A stretch of DNA of 40,477 nt. Origin: a bacterium. GTDB taxonomy: Bacteria > Planctomycetota > Phycisphaerae > UBA1845. Of this stretch, positions 17,798-26,239 are shown one piece after another (within the stretch, counting starts at the first letter, position 1; each line of letters starts with the position of its first letter). The stretch is from NCBI GenBank assembly GCA_024231775.1, contig JAAEQG010001106.1, positions 1-40,477 of the forward strand, in the 5' to 3' direction. The translations under genes were made by a program, and so were the position numbers. The notes under the pieces were generated by a model. It was not told the DNA's origin and searched no databases. It saw only the letters and a program-made list of their open reading frames with translations.

Positions 17798-19609
17798 CTA
17801 CTGGGCGACAGGCGCCTGGGGTTGGCCGGGTCCGCCCGGTCCGCCCGGTCCGCCGGGACCCCCCGGGCCTCCCGAGCCCATCATCAGGGTCATGACTACG
17901 TTCTTGGCGGAAACGACCAACTCGGTGGGGAAGAACAGGTCCACTTGGACGACACCGTCCACCCCCGAACTGGTCATGGCCAGTGGTGCGTTGATCTCGG
18001 GCATGTCAAAGGGCAGCCCTTCGTCCTCATCCAGCACCTTCGCGGCAGACTTCAGGCACGCCACGATCTGGTCCACGGCGACATAACCCTCCGCCACCCG
18101 GTCTTTCGGCAGATGGCCGGATACTTTCTTAATCCCGGGTGCGTTTTCCAGCGGGGCGTCCCCCTGACCGGCGTGAGAGATCAGCCGGGTCATGTACTCG
18201 GCGCCGCCTCCGAAGCTGATCGCGACGGTGTTGGACCCCGCAGCGGCCATGCGGAAGAGCAGACCATCCTGCCCGAGGACTGCGAGGATTTCCTCCAGGT
18301 CGTCTTCGTCGATGGCGTCAATCTTGGCCAGATCCAACTTGAGATGGTCCACCTTGGCGCCGCCGATCTCCTCGGCGGCGGAGGCGTGGGAGGTGGCTGC
18401 GAAGATCATCTCGGCGTCGTCATCGCCTGTCAGGATTCCGTTGGCCGCATCGATAGCTTTGCCCGCGAGTTCGAGCCAGCGGGCACTGTCGCTGGTGTCG
18501 ATGATCATGGACATGCCCACGACCCCGTTCGGTCCTGCCGGGAGGGCTTCGATGGTGAAACCCAAGGCCCGGCTGAGCGGTGCCCATTCGTGGAGCAAGC
18601 CTTTGAGGATGCCGAGCTTTTCGGTGTCTATCCCTTCGGTGGTCTCGCCGGCACTGAAGTAGGGGTCCAACTGCTTGAGGGATTCGCTGATCTGTTCTGG
18701 GGTGTACACCTGGCCACCGGCCAGCATGAATCGGCCCGCGGGCAGTCCCTTCAACAGCGACCCGACCGCCGGCTGGAACTTCGCGCGATTGGCAAGCTCG
18801 CTGCCGGGCTTGGCGGAGAAGCCGAAGCGCATTCCCACGCCCGCGTTGTCCAGCGACAGGCCGATCAGCAACGAGCTGGCCCCCTCCACCAGCATGTTGA
18901 TCTGTTGCTTGTTGGACTCCGCACTGGCTGCGGCAAAGGGGCTGCCCCCACTTTGGCTCATCATGGTCATCATGGCGACGAGCCCGTCGATCTGCGGCTT
19001 GAAGACCTTCAGCACGCGGTCGGCATCGATCCACAGAACCAGGTCGAGACCTTCGAGTTGGTCAAGGCTCGCACCTTGCAGCTTGCTGCCAATGCCGCTC
19101 TTGGCTTCGGCGACTGCCTTGACGCCGTCCAGGGTGTCGGACACCACGAGCATCTGGTCGCCGATCTTCGCGAACCCGGGTTTGCCCATCAGGGTGACGC
19201 TCCAAATGCCTCCCTCGCCAGCTTGACCGCCCATGGCTTCGATCAGCGCCTTGGGATCGGTAGCGGAGACGATCAGGGCGTTCGTGGTGTTAAGCTCCAT
19301 CATGTTCGCGAAGGGCATCTGCACGAAGGCCACCGGTCCGGCGGCGTTCAGCCCCTCGGTCATCTGCAGGAACTGCTGGAGCACCGCCACCGGCGAGTTG
19401 AACGGTGGGGGCACCATCGGTTGTACCCCCAGGTTCGCCAGGGCTTGCTGCCACTCGGCGTCCAACTGCTGCAAGCTGGGGACGCAGACGAAAGCTACGG
19501 CGTCTTCAGGAATCGCTGACAGGGCTTTTTGTACTGATCCGGCTGCCGGTGCGGCCATCGGGCAGAGAATCGCCAGACTGACCAGGGTTACCAATGTCTT
19601 GCGCATCAT
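17798..19609 (-). CDS. Exported protein of unknown function with Gly-Gly-Pro tail
   Basis: 603 residues. MMRKTLVTLVSLAILCPMAAPAAG is a clear signal peptide. The mature part begins ALSAIPEDAVAFVCVPSLQQLDAEW, a pattern of exported proteins that repeat a structural unit (e.g. similar AIPEDAVAF-type openings), but I cannot assign a domain with confidence. The C terminus ends in five GGP repeats (about 580-594) and a Pro/Gln tail, a flexible collagen-like linker. The start ATG 19609 was chosen over 19615 and 19606 because AGGAGG sits seven bases before it. The long upstream in-frame extension to 19885 lacks support. It opens the three-gene run ending in sppA and has a possible promoter at 19676-19705. 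Confidence 0.75.
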   Translation of the reverse strand: MMRKTLVTLVSLAILCPMAAPAAGSVQKALSAIPEDAVAFVCVPSLQQLDAEWQQALANLGVQPMVPPPFNSPVAVLQQFLQMTEGLNAAGPVAFVQMPFANMMELNTTNALIVSATDPKALIEAMGGQAGEGGIWSVTLMGKPGFAKIGDQMLVVSDTLDGVKAVAEAKSGIGSKLQGASLDQLEGLDLVLWIDADRVLKVFKPQIDGLVAMMTMMSQSGGSPFAAASAESNKQQINMLVEGASSLLIGLSLDNAGVGMRFGFSAKPGSELANRAKFQPAVGSLLKGLPAGRFMLAGGQVYTPEQISESLKQLDPYFSAGETTEGIDTEKLGILKGLLHEWAPLSRALGFTIEALPAGPNGVVGMSMIIDTSDSARWLELAGKAIDAANGILTGDDDAEMIFAATSHASAAEEIGGAKVDHLKLDLAKIDAIDEDDLEEILAVLGQDGLLFRMAAAGSNTVAISFGGGAEYMTRLISHAGQGDAPLENAPGIKKVSGHLPKDRVAEGYVAVDQIVACLKSAAKVLDEDEGLPFDMPEINAPLAMTSSGVDGVVQVDLFFPTELVVSAKNVVMTLMMGSGGPGGPGGPGGPGGPGQPQAPVAQ

Positions 19610-19675
19610 GAGCATTCCTCCTATCGCTCGATTGCTTGATCCTTGATAGATTGAGTAGCTTACCCTCGTGTCTAG

Positions 19676-19705
19676 AGGATACCACACTCCTGCATCAGTT
19701 GTCGA
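19676..19705 (-). promoter_or_regulatory. Possible promoter for the exported-protein/sppA run
   Basis: Minus strand TCGACA (19700-19705), 18-base spacer, TATCCT (19676-19681): one and two mismatches to consensus. Leader of about 60 bases to ATG 19609. The rest of the 431-base gap between this gene and truB (19706-20040) shows no gene or RNA that I can recognise. Confidence 0.35.
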
Positions 19706-20040
19706 CTGTCCGGCGTAGCCCCCACAGGAAGAGACAACAAGCGACAAGGCCGGACCCGCCCGGTGCGTCCTCGCAGATCGTTTCTTCGGAAGAAGACGGT
19801 CGACAGGTTGACGGAATCGGACAGGATGTGATTCTGACGAAGTGTGACACTCTTGGCGCCCCCGGCGCAGGTGCGAAGTCCTCACGGGAGGGCTTTGACC
19901 GGTGTGGCTTCGTCCCGGTCCAGGGTGTGCGATGCGGGGCGTGCGGTGTTAGGATCCTCATCCAGGATGCCCGAGGCGGATGGACCGCGGCGGCCGCAGA
20001 ACAGGAGAGCGACTCGCCTCCAGAGCTTCGCCAATCGATT

Positions 20041-20793
20041 ATGGGTGATTCACCTGGCACGCCACCTTCCGGGATCATTACGCTGAACAAGCCGGTCGGG
20101 CTGACGTCCGCCAAGGCGCTGTACCGCGTGCGCAAGATCACGCGTGTGCGTAAGAGCGGCCACGCCGGGACGTTGGACCCGGCGGCTGACGGGGTGCTGG
20201 TGCTGTGTCTGGGCAAAGCCACCAAGCTGGTTGAGGCGGTGATGGACCAACCCAAAGTCTACCGGGCGTGGGCGCGGCTCGACGTGACCAGCACGAGCTT
20301 CGACAGCGATGCGGAACTCGTTCCGGTGGCAGCGCGAATTCTCCCCTCGTTCGATCAGGTTCGCGACGCGCTGGGTTCTTTTGAAGGACACATTCAGCAA
20401 GTGCCTCCGGCGGTCAGTGCTCTGAAGATCGGCGGGCAACCGGCCTACAAGCTGGTCCGTCAGGGGGTGGTGCCGAAGCTCGCCCCTCGACCGGCGAGGG
20501 TCTACTGGATGCATCTGCACCGCCTCTCCTGGCCGACGCTGGAGTTCGAGATGTGCTGCGGTCGGGGGACGTACGTGCGGGCGATAATCCGTGACCTGGG
20601 GCAAGGTCTGGGAACCGGCGGTTGCCTGACCGCGCTGACGCGTACCGCGGTCGGTCCGTTCAGGCTCGAAGACGCCGTGAGCTTCGCCGACCTCGAGCAG
20701 GAGGCCGATCCGCTGGCAGCGTTGCTGCCGCTCGAACAGGCGCGGGAATCCCTCGGCGTTCGGCCGATCCCCATCCCGCCGCGTCCTGCCTGA
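20041..20793 (+). CDS. truB: tRNA pseudouridine-55 synthase
   Basis: 250 residues. Converts U55 of the T-loop in tRNA to pseudouridine. The family opening GIITLNKPVGLTSAKAL and the catalytic motif GHAGTLDPAADGVL are clear, with the catalytic Asp at 46 (48 in E. coli). The RGTYVRAIIRDLG motif follows near residue 178. ATG 20041 is chosen by family alignment although only a weak Shine-Dalgarno is present; the frame is open back to 19636 but that stretch has no conserved character. In many bacteria truB sits near infB/rbfA/rpsO; here it stands upstream of a rhomboid gene instead, with its own promoter between. Confidence 0.95.
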   Translation: MGDSPGTPPSGIITLNKPVGLTSAKALYRVRKITRVRKSGHAGTLDPAADGVLVLCLGKATKLVEAVMDQPKVYRAWARLDVTSTSFDSDAELVPVAARILPSFDQVRDALGSFEGHIQQVPPAVSALKIGGQPAYKLVRQGVVPKLAPRPARVYWMHLHRLSWPTLEFEMCCGRGTYVRAIIRDLGQGLGTGGCLTALTRTAVGPFRLEDAVSFADLEQEADPLAALLPLEQARESLGVRPIPIPPRPA

Positions 20794-20850
20794 GCGCCGC
20801 CACCTCGGCGTGAGGGCCAAAACCAAGCGTGAGCTGGAGGTGCTCTTACT

Positions 20851-20879
20851 TTGCCGCTCCGCGCCAAGTCACCTATACT
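20851..20879 (+). promoter_or_regulatory. Sigma70-type promoter for the rhomboid gene
   Basis: TTGCCG (20851-20856), 17-base spacer, TATACT (20874-20879). Transcription would begin near 20886, giving a leader of about 36 bases before ATG 20922. Confidence 0.5.
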
Positions 20880-20921
20880 GTTGGCACGGAAGCAGACGGC
20901 GGTGGGTGCGGACAGGATGGC

Positions 20922-22121
20922 ATGATTCCGATACGGACCGAGACTTCGATCAAGGCTACGCCCTGGGCGAACTACGCGCTGATCGCCGCGAATATTCTGG
21001 CGTTCTTCGTGTTCGATTGGTCGGGGAGTGAGGATCTGGCCCGGATCAAGGAGGATCGGCTGATCCTGCAGGCGGACTGGCCGTCGCTTTACCAGTTCTT
21101 CACCTACCAGTTTCTCCACGGCGGCCCGATGCACTTGGCCGGGAACATGCTGTTTCTGTGGGTGTTCGGCAACCCGGTGTGCGCCAAGATGGGCGGGTTG
21201 GTGTATGCGCTCTTTTACCTGGCGGGCGGCGTATTCTCCGCCTGGGGTTTCGCGCTGACCTCAGCCAGTCCGATGCTCGGAGCCTCCGGAGCGATCGCCG
21301 CGGTGACCACGGCGTACCTGGCTTTGTTCCCGCGAAGTCACGTGACGGTGTTATTCATCTTTTTCATCATCACGACATTCGAAGTTCCGGCGATGATCCT
21401 GATCGTGTTCAAGGTGATCTTGTGGGACAACCTGTTGGCGCCCGGCCTGGAGGGTGCTGGTGGCGTGGCTTACTCCGCCCACTTGGCAGGCTACCTCTTC
21501 GGGTTCGTCACCACGATGCTGATGTTATGGATGCGGGCGCTGCCGCGCGATACTTTCGACATGGTCGCGTTGTTGAAGCGGTGGAATCAGCGGCGAGCCT
21601 TCTCGACGGCGATGACCGATCCGGCGGCGCGGGCCCAGGCCGAGCATGGTCGGGTGGCGCGGACGGTTACGGTTTCCGAGCAGGCGCGTGCCGCGGAAGA
21701 TGCTCAGATGGATCAGGCTACGGATCTGCGCACGCGGATCGCCGAGTTGCTTACGGCGAGCGATCCCGCATCGGCGGCAACTCTGCACGAGCAGCTCATG
21801 ACTTTGGACAACCGCCAATGTCTGCCCATGCAGCAGCAGATGCAGATCGCTCGCCAGTTCTATGAATCCGGCCGGTTTCCACAGGCCGCGGCGGCGTTCG
21901 GGCGTCTGCTGGAGATCTACCCGCAGTGTCCGGATCGAGAGGATATCGGGTTGCTGCTGGGGATCATCTACGCCCGAGACCTGCGTCAGTACCGCACAGC
22001 GGAGAAGTACCTGGAGGCATCCCGCGAGGGCATCGGTTCCGGAGATCGACTGCGGCAGTGCGAACGGTGGTTGGAGACGGTGCGGGCGGCTTTGGGGGAC
22101 GTAGCCCCGGAGCGGAGCTGA
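20922..22121 (+). CDS. Rhomboid-family intramembrane serine protease with TPR-like tail
   Basis: 399 residues. An N-terminal rhomboid domain of about six membrane helices has the L1-loop HGGPMHLAGNMLFLWVFG, the nucleophile Ser in GASGAI (S122) and the general-base His in AHLAGYLFG (H187), so it should be an active intramembrane protease cutting single-pass membrane proteins. After about residue 205 the protein leaves the membrane with a charged, Ala-rich segment and ends in TPR-like helices (about 300-395, QMQIARQFYESGRFPQAAAAFGRLLEIYP). The tail probably selects partners. ATG 20922 was chosen over the frame's earlier start at 20829 because AGGA precedes it and the membrane domain begins there. 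A promoter lies at 20851-20879. Confidence 0.92.
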   Translation: MIPIRTETSIKATPWANYALIAANILAFFVFDWSGSEDLARIKEDRLILQADWPSLYQFFTYQFLHGGPMHLAGNMLFLWVFGNPVCAKMGGLVYALFYLAGGVFSAWGFALTSASPMLGASGAIAAVTTAYLALFPRSHVTVLFIFFIITTFEVPAMILIVFKVILWDNLLAPGLEGAGGVAYSAHLAGYLFGFVTTMLMLWMRALPRDTFDMVALLKRWNQRRAFSTAMTDPAARAQAEHGRVARTVTVSEQARAAEDAQMDQATDLRTRIAELLTASDPASAATLHEQLMTLDNRQCLPMQQQMQIARQFYESGRFPQAAAAFGRLLEIYPQCPDREDIGLLLGIIYARDLRQYRTAEKYLEASREGIGSGDRLRQCERWLETVRAALGDVAPERS

Positions 22122-22270
22122 GCGCCGGCACGCTCTCCAATCGGGCGCGGTCTGCTCTGAGCAGGTCTGGGCGGTGTTTCCCGGCGGGAGCGATTGCCCG
22201 GGCAGATGATGTCGGTTTAAGATGACGGTCTCGGGACGGTGGTTGGGCGCTGCTAGGGGGCTAGGACGGC

Positions 22271-22753
22271 TTGAGGTATCGAACGCGGCAGGTCTTGATT
22301 CGAGCGGTCATCGCGGTGTTGGCGGTGTCGCTGGTGGTGGGGATCACGTGGATCGTCTGGTACGATCGCAGCCGCGGCGCGGTTTCGAGCAACCCCGCCG
22401 AGGATATTCCCGCGCGCGAGCTGGGGTTGGCGACGCGTATTATAGAGGCGGATATGCGGATGGTGGAGGGGACGATTGAACCGGACGGGATCCTGGGCAT
22501 GATCCTGGCGAGGTTTCATCGCCGTGCGGGACGGTACCCGGCCAATCTTGGGGAGTTGCATGAGGCTCCATCCGATCTGCCACCGTCGCGCTGGGACGGT
22601 CCGTACGTGGGTACTTCCGGTCTGCTCAACGACCCGTGGGGGCGGCGCTACGAGTATCAATGTCCTGGGGAACACAACCAGGAGCGCTACGACCTCTGGA
22701 GTGTCGGGCCGGATGGAACGAGCGGGACAGCGGATGACATCGGGAACTGGTAA
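22271..22753 (+). CDS. GspG-like (type II secretion pseudopilin C-domain) protein
   Basis: 160 residues. One N-terminal membrane helix (about 9-28) is followed by a region ending RYPANLGELHEAP ... LLNDPWGRRYEY ... YDLWSVGPDGTSGTADDI, which is the calcium-binding C-terminal half of GspG pseudopilins. The N terminus lacks a prepilin peptidase site (no G-F-T-L-I-E), so it is not processed like a pseudopilin and is more likely an inner-membrane-anchored single-copy protein. The start is TTG 22271, the only candidate in frame before the helix; AGGA lies four bases upstream. No other secretion genes are nearby. It is followed after 74 bases by the TerB-like gene. Confidence 0.75.
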   Translation: MRYRTRQVLIRAVIAVLAVSLVVGITWIVWYDRSRGAVSSNPAEDIPARELGLATRIIEADMRMVEGTIEPDGILGMILARFHRRAGRYPANLGELHEAPSDLPPSRWDGPYVGTSGLLNDPWGRRYEYQCPGEHNQERYDLWSVGPDGTSGTADDIGNW

Positions 22754-22827
22754 CTCCGCTCGAGGCGGAAGCTAGGCGATAGTGCGGCGGACGATCCGGA
22801 TGGCGTGTGACCTGGGGAGGTGCTGCG

Positions 22828-23220
22828 GTGAGCCATCGAGAACAGCGTGACTTGTTCGAGGCGGTGCTGGCGGTTGCAGGGGCTGATGGCCGGGTCACGC
22901 GCTCGGAGCGAGGGTTGCTTGAAGCCCTGGCGGAGCGAGTGGGCGTCGGTTGCGTGTCTCTAAACGCGATGATCGACCGGGTGCTCCGTGATGCCGAGTT
23001 CAAGACGCGTCTGAGCATAAAAGAGGTGGCTGAACCGTTGAAGGCGATGGAACTGCTGGTGGCTGCTGCGCGGATCGACGGGGAGATCAGTGAAGAGGAG
23101 CGTGAGTTGCTGGTGCGTATTTCCTCGGTCTGGAACATCCCGGATGACGACTTTGTGGCGGCTTTTGAACGGGGGATCGCCCAGGCCGACCGGCTGCGGG
23201 CCAAGCGGACGAGCGGTTGA
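22828..23220 (+). CDS. TerB-like / DjlA-N-terminal-like helical protein
   Basis: 130 residues, all helical. It has two repeated acidic helix-loop segments, FEAVLAVAGADGRVTRSERGLLEALAERVG and ELLVAAARIDGEISEEERELL, typical of the TerB/DjlA-like fold where D-G-x-I/V-x-x-x-E turns bind metal. GTG 22828 is chosen over 22807 because GGGGAGG lies at ideal spacing. Its stop codon overlaps or closely precedes the psd start (the last four bases are TTGA, with TTG as a possible psd start). This tight join with psd and pssA suggests a role linked to membrane lipid supply or envelope stress, which is inference. Confidence 0.75.
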   Translation: MSHREQRDLFEAVLAVAGADGRVTRSERGLLEALAERVGVGCVSLNAMIDRVLRDAEFKTRLSIKEVAEPLKAMELLVAAARIDGEISEEERELLVRISSVWNIPDDDFVAAFERGIAQADRLRAKRTSG

Positions 23221-23246
23221 CCGTTTCTCGACTGAGGCGTTTGGCT

Positions 23247-23957
23247 ATGCCCATCGCGCGTGAAGGCTGGCGAGAGCTGTTGCTGGGGACAGTGGTCCTC
23301 GCTGCGTTGGCAGTGGTGGGGGCCTTGTGGTTCTGGCCTGCGGTGGTGCCTTGCGTCGTGGTCTGGTTATGGCTGGTGTCGTTCTTTCGCGATCCCCGTC
23401 GTTTGCGCACGTACGCCCCCGGGGAGTTTTGCTCTCCGGCGGATGGGACGGTGACCGAGGTGGCTGAGCTGGATCACTACGATCCGCTCGACGGGCCGGC
23501 GGTGCGGATCGGTATCTTCCTCAGTCTGTTCAACGTACACATCAACCGCTCGCCATGCCACGGTCGGGTCCGCTCGGTGGAGCACCGTTCTGGGGGCTTT
23601 CTCGACGCTCGCCATCCGGACTCCAGCCGCTTGAACGAATCGGTAACCGTGGTGCTGGATCCGGCGGACGGTCTACCCGGTCCGGTGGTGGTGAGGCAGG
23701 TCGCCGGGTTGATCGCCCGGCGGATCGTGTGTCATGGGAAGGTGGGCGACGAGTGGCCCATCGGGCACCGTTTCGGGATGATCAAGTTCGGATCTCGGAC
23801 AGAGTTGATTATCCCCCGTCTTCCAGAGACCGAAGTACGGGTATCCCCCGGCGACAGGGTCCGCGCCGGGCTGAGCATAATCGCCGCCCAGCCGGCGGGG
23901 ATTCCGGAAGGTGGGGTTCGCCCCGCCGAAGCTGTCGCCGATGGGGCGGGCGTATGA
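23247..23957 (+). CDS. psd: Phosphatidylserine decarboxylase (short, PSD-A type)
   Basis: Turns phosphatidylserine into phosphatidylethanolamine. 236 residues from ATG 23247, with a membrane helix pair near the N terminus (LLLGTVVLAALAVVGALWFW). SPADGTV, FLSLFNVHINRSPCHGRV and the self-cleavage site FGSR (G182-S183, where Ser becomes the pyruvoyl group) identify the short family. An alternative start is TTG 23217, whose codon overlaps the stop of the preceding TerB-like gene (TTGA); ATG 23247 is preferred because GAGG lies nine bases upstream. Its end lies 31 bases before pssA, so the two enzymes of phosphatidylethanolamine synthesis are made together. Confidence 0.94.
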   Translation: MPIAREGWRELLLGTVVLAALAVVGALWFWPAVVPCVVVWLWLVSFFRDPRRLRTYAPGEFCSPADGTVTEVAELDHYDPLDGPAVRIGIFLSLFNVHINRSPCHGRVRSVEHRSGGFLDARHPDSSRLNESVTVVLDPADGLPGPVVVRQVAGLIARRIVCHGKVGDEWPIGHRFGMIKFGSRTELIIPRLPETEVRVSPGDRVRAGLSIIAAQPAGIPEGGVRPAEAVADGAGV

Positions 23958-23988
23958 GTGGCTCGCGGATGGCGAGTGGAGGCACCGC

Positions 23989-24942
23989 ATGAGCGTGATC
24001 GCCAACCTGGACGAGGTTCGTCAGCGCCGCCGGCGTCGGCGTCTGCGCACGATCTCCACGTTCCCCACGCTGCTTACGCTGTGCAATTTGCTGTGCGGGT
24101 TTGCGGCGATTCACTTCTGCTTGCGGGCGATGTTTGCCGTCGGCGCCGGGATTCCGGATGACGCCGCCCATACCCTGCACCTGATTAGCGCCGAGCGGAT
24201 AATGCCGTCCTATCTGGCGATTGGCGCGTTCCTGATCTTCGTGGGGATCTTCTTCGACATGCTTGACGGGCGGGTGGCGCGGCTGACCCAGAACACCAGC
24301 ACCTTCGGCGGTCAGTTGGATTCGCTGGCGGACATGGTTACCTTCGGGGCTGCACCCGCCTTGCTGGTCATCGCCATCATCACCAAGTATTCACACGGCG
24401 AGACAGCGATCACGCCCATCGCCGACGACTTTGCCGGTCGTGGCACGTGGTTGACCGCCGCGGTGTTCGTCTCTTGCGCGGCGCTGCGCCTGGCCCGTTT
24501 CAACGTCGAGCATGCCGGAGACGAATCTGCGCACCGGAGCTTCCGCGGGCTGCCGAGCCCGGGCGCCGGGGCCGTGCTGGCTTCGCTGGTGCTGCTGCGC
24601 GAGCATTCGAGCGGCTTTCGCGGGACTATGCTGGTGGGAGTGCTTCCCTTTGTCACTCTGGCGGCAGGTCTGCTGATGGTCAGCCGCGTTCGCTACGTTC
24701 ACCTGGCCAACACGTATCTCAAGGGGCGTCGTCCGTTTTGGCAGGTTGTGCTCCTGGTGATCGTGGTGACCGTGTTCTGGGCTCAGCCGGCTCCGATGCT
24801 GGCGGTGATAGTCTGCGGATACGCTGCCATGGGGCCGGTGTACTCGGTGGTGCGTTGGCTGCGGTTTCGCGGAGCCCGCCGGGAAACGCCGGCGGAGGAC
24901 GATGGCGAGCCCGAGTTGGATTCCACGCGCAAGCACGCCTGA
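23989..24942 (+). CDS. pssA: CDP-diacylglycerol-serine O-phosphatidyltransferase
   Basis: 317 residues, integral membrane. Joins serine to CDP-diacylglycerol to make phosphatidylserine, the substrate of Psd. The CDP-alcohol phosphotransferase signature D-x2-DG-x2-AR-x8-G-x3-D-x3-D fits exactly from D90 (DMLDGRVAR...GGQLDSLAD). Several hydrophobic helices flank it, and a 30-residue basic N terminus (RQRRRRRRLR) precedes the first. ATG 23989 was chosen over 23911 and 23941 because GGAGG sits six bases before it and the earlier frame overlaps psd. A 7-bp hairpin follows the stop before the convergent rsgA. Confidence 0.95.
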   Translation: MSVIANLDEVRQRRRRRRLRTISTFPTLLTLCNLLCGFAAIHFCLRAMFAVGAGIPDDAAHTLHLISAERIMPSYLAIGAFLIFVGIFFDMLDGRVARLTQNTSTFGGQLDSLADMVTFGAAPALLVIAIITKYSHGETAITPIADDFAGRGTWLTAAVFVSCAALRLARFNVEHAGDESAHRSFRGLPSPGAGAVLASLVLLREHSSGFRGTMLVGVLPFVTLAAGLLMVSRVRYVHLANTYLKGRRPFWQVVLLVIVVTVFWAQPAPMLAVIVCGYAAMGPVYSVVRWLRFRGARRETPAEDDGEPELDSTRKHA

Positions 24943-24961
24943 GCGCACCGGGGAGGTGCGC
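24943..24961. terminator. Hairpin between convergent pssA and rsgA
   Basis: GCGCACC (24943-24949) pairs with GGTGCGC (24955-24961) around GGGGA, in the 26-base gap between the two stop codons. There is no T-run on either side, so it may act only as a weak or protective stem. Confidence 0.4.
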
Positions 24962-24968
24962 CATCCCA

Positions 24969-26111
24969 CTATGATCGGCGGTCCGGTTCGGTGAAGAGGC
25001 GCACGTAGCTCTTGTAGCGGTCCGGGTGGATCAGGCCACGCTCGACCCCATCCTTGACGGCGCACTTGGCCTCGTGCACGTGAGTGCAGTCGGGGAACTT
25101 GCAGTCGGGGATGAGTTCGACGAACTCGTCAAAGTACATCTCAATTTCGTGCAGGGGAACGGCGGCAAGGTCGAACGAGCGGATGCCCGGGGTGTCCACC
25201 ACGTAAGCACCGATCTCGAGCTTGATGAGTCGGGCGGTGGTCGTCGTGTGGCGTCCGTGCAGGGTCTCCTCGCTGATTCGTCCGACGGGCAACTGCAGGC
25301 CGGGCTGGATGGTGTTGAGCAGTGAACTCTTGCCGACGCCGCTCTGGCCGGTGATCACCGAGGACGTTCCGCGGAGCATGTCTCCCAGTTGGTCGACCCC
25401 CGATCCCGCTACGGCGCTGGTTTGCAGGGTGCGGTACCCCAGGTTCGCATAGCGTTCCAGCAGGGCGGCGGAGCGGCCGTCGGTGTCGAGGTCGATCTTG
25501 TTCATGCACACCACCGGGACCATCCGGCCCGCCAGGGTGGCGACGATGTAGCGGTCGATCAGATGCGTTTTAGGCCGGGGATGGGCGGCGGAAGTGGTGA
25601 TGATGACCTGATCGACGTTAGCGGCGATGGTGTGGCGGCGGCGGCCGGAGACGCGCTCGAGCACTGAGCGTCGGGGCATGACCTCTTCGATGACGCCCTC
25701 GGTCTCGCGGCCTGGCTCATCGGCGACGATCTCGAAGCGCACCTTATCGCCGACGATGACTGCGTGGCGTTCGGCGATCCGGCGGCTGCGGACGATCCGG
25801 CGGACGGTGCAGGACCAGACCCGCTCGCCGTCGTCCACGTCGGCGAACAGCCCGCGCATGGTCACCACCGTACCGTTGAAGCGCGCCGGATCATCGGCGT
25901 CGTTCCGGACGACGACGGTTCGTTTTCGGGAGAGGTCTCCTTTGGCGGATACGGTTTCGCCGGATTCGGTATCGACGTCGTCGATCCCCTGTTCGCGGGC
26001 TTCGCGGGTCCAGTCTTTCTGGGGTGCGGGTTTGTTGCGGTTGTGGCGCAGGTCCACACGCACGCGCGTGCCCTTCTTGGCGGGCAGTTTCTTTCCGGGC
26101 TTACGGGCCAT
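24969..26111 (-). CDS. rsgA: Ribosome small subunit-dependent GTPase A
   Basis: 380 residues. A late 30S-assembly GTPase. The circularly permuted order is seen: OB fold (about 75-160), NKID (G4, 204-207), GQSGVGKS (G1, 255-262), DTPG (G3, 306-309), and then the zinc knuckle C337-x4-C342-x-H344-x5-C350. A basic, Lys/Arg-rich N-terminal extension of about 60 residues (KPGKKLPAKKGTRVRVDLRH) precedes the OB fold and probably contacts rRNA. ATG 26111 has no evident Shine-Dalgarno. It is convergent with pssA. Confidence 0.95.
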   Translation of the reverse strand: MARKPGKKLPAKKGTRVRVDLRHNRNKPAPQKDWTREAREQGIDDVDTESGETVSAKGDLSRKRTVVVRNDADDPARFNGTVVTMRGLFADVDDGERVWSCTVRRIVRSRRIAERHAVIVGDKVRFEIVADEPGRETEGVIEEVMPRRSVLERVSGRRRHTIAANVDQVIITTSAAHPRPKTHLIDRYIVATLAGRMVPVVCMNKIDLDTDGRSAALLERYANLGYRTLQTSAVAGSGVDQLGDMLRGTSSVITGQSGVGKSSLLNTIQPGLQLPVGRISEETLHGRHTTTTARLIKLEIGAYVVDTPGIRSFDLAAVPLHEIEMYFDEFVELIPDCKFPDCTHVHEAKCAVKDGVERGLIHPDRYKSYVRLFTEPDRRS

Positions 26112-26183
26112 CAGTTACCGATTGTCCGAAGTAGGGCGTGGTGATGTCAAGCCGCCGTAGCGAATGCTGAGCCCACCTGGAAA

Positions 26184-26239
26184 CTGTGGGACAGGCTTTT
26201 CAGCCTGTCTTATCCGTCGGGAGAGCCGGTCCCACACAG
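26184..26239. repeat. Nested inverted repeat in the rsgA-metG gap
   Basis: TGTGGGAC (26185-26192) pairs with GTCCCACA (26229-26236), and within it GACAGGC (26190-26196) pairs with GCCTGTC (26203-26209) around a short T-rich loop. The two stems share bases, so they are alternatives. It lies between the divergent rsgA and metG genes and no terminator role fits the gene directions. It resembles the palindromic dispersed repeats of planctomycete genomes, which is recollection, not a search. Confidence 0.5.

Noticed and set aside
17675-19519. A 614-codon open frame on the plus strand
   Set aside because: It is antisense to the exported GGP-tail protein, which has a signal peptide and a Shine-Dalgarno; the plus frame has neither.
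19636-20040. An N-terminal extension of truB by 135 codons
   Set aside because: The conserved family opening starts right after ATG 20041, and the upstream part has no recognisable character.
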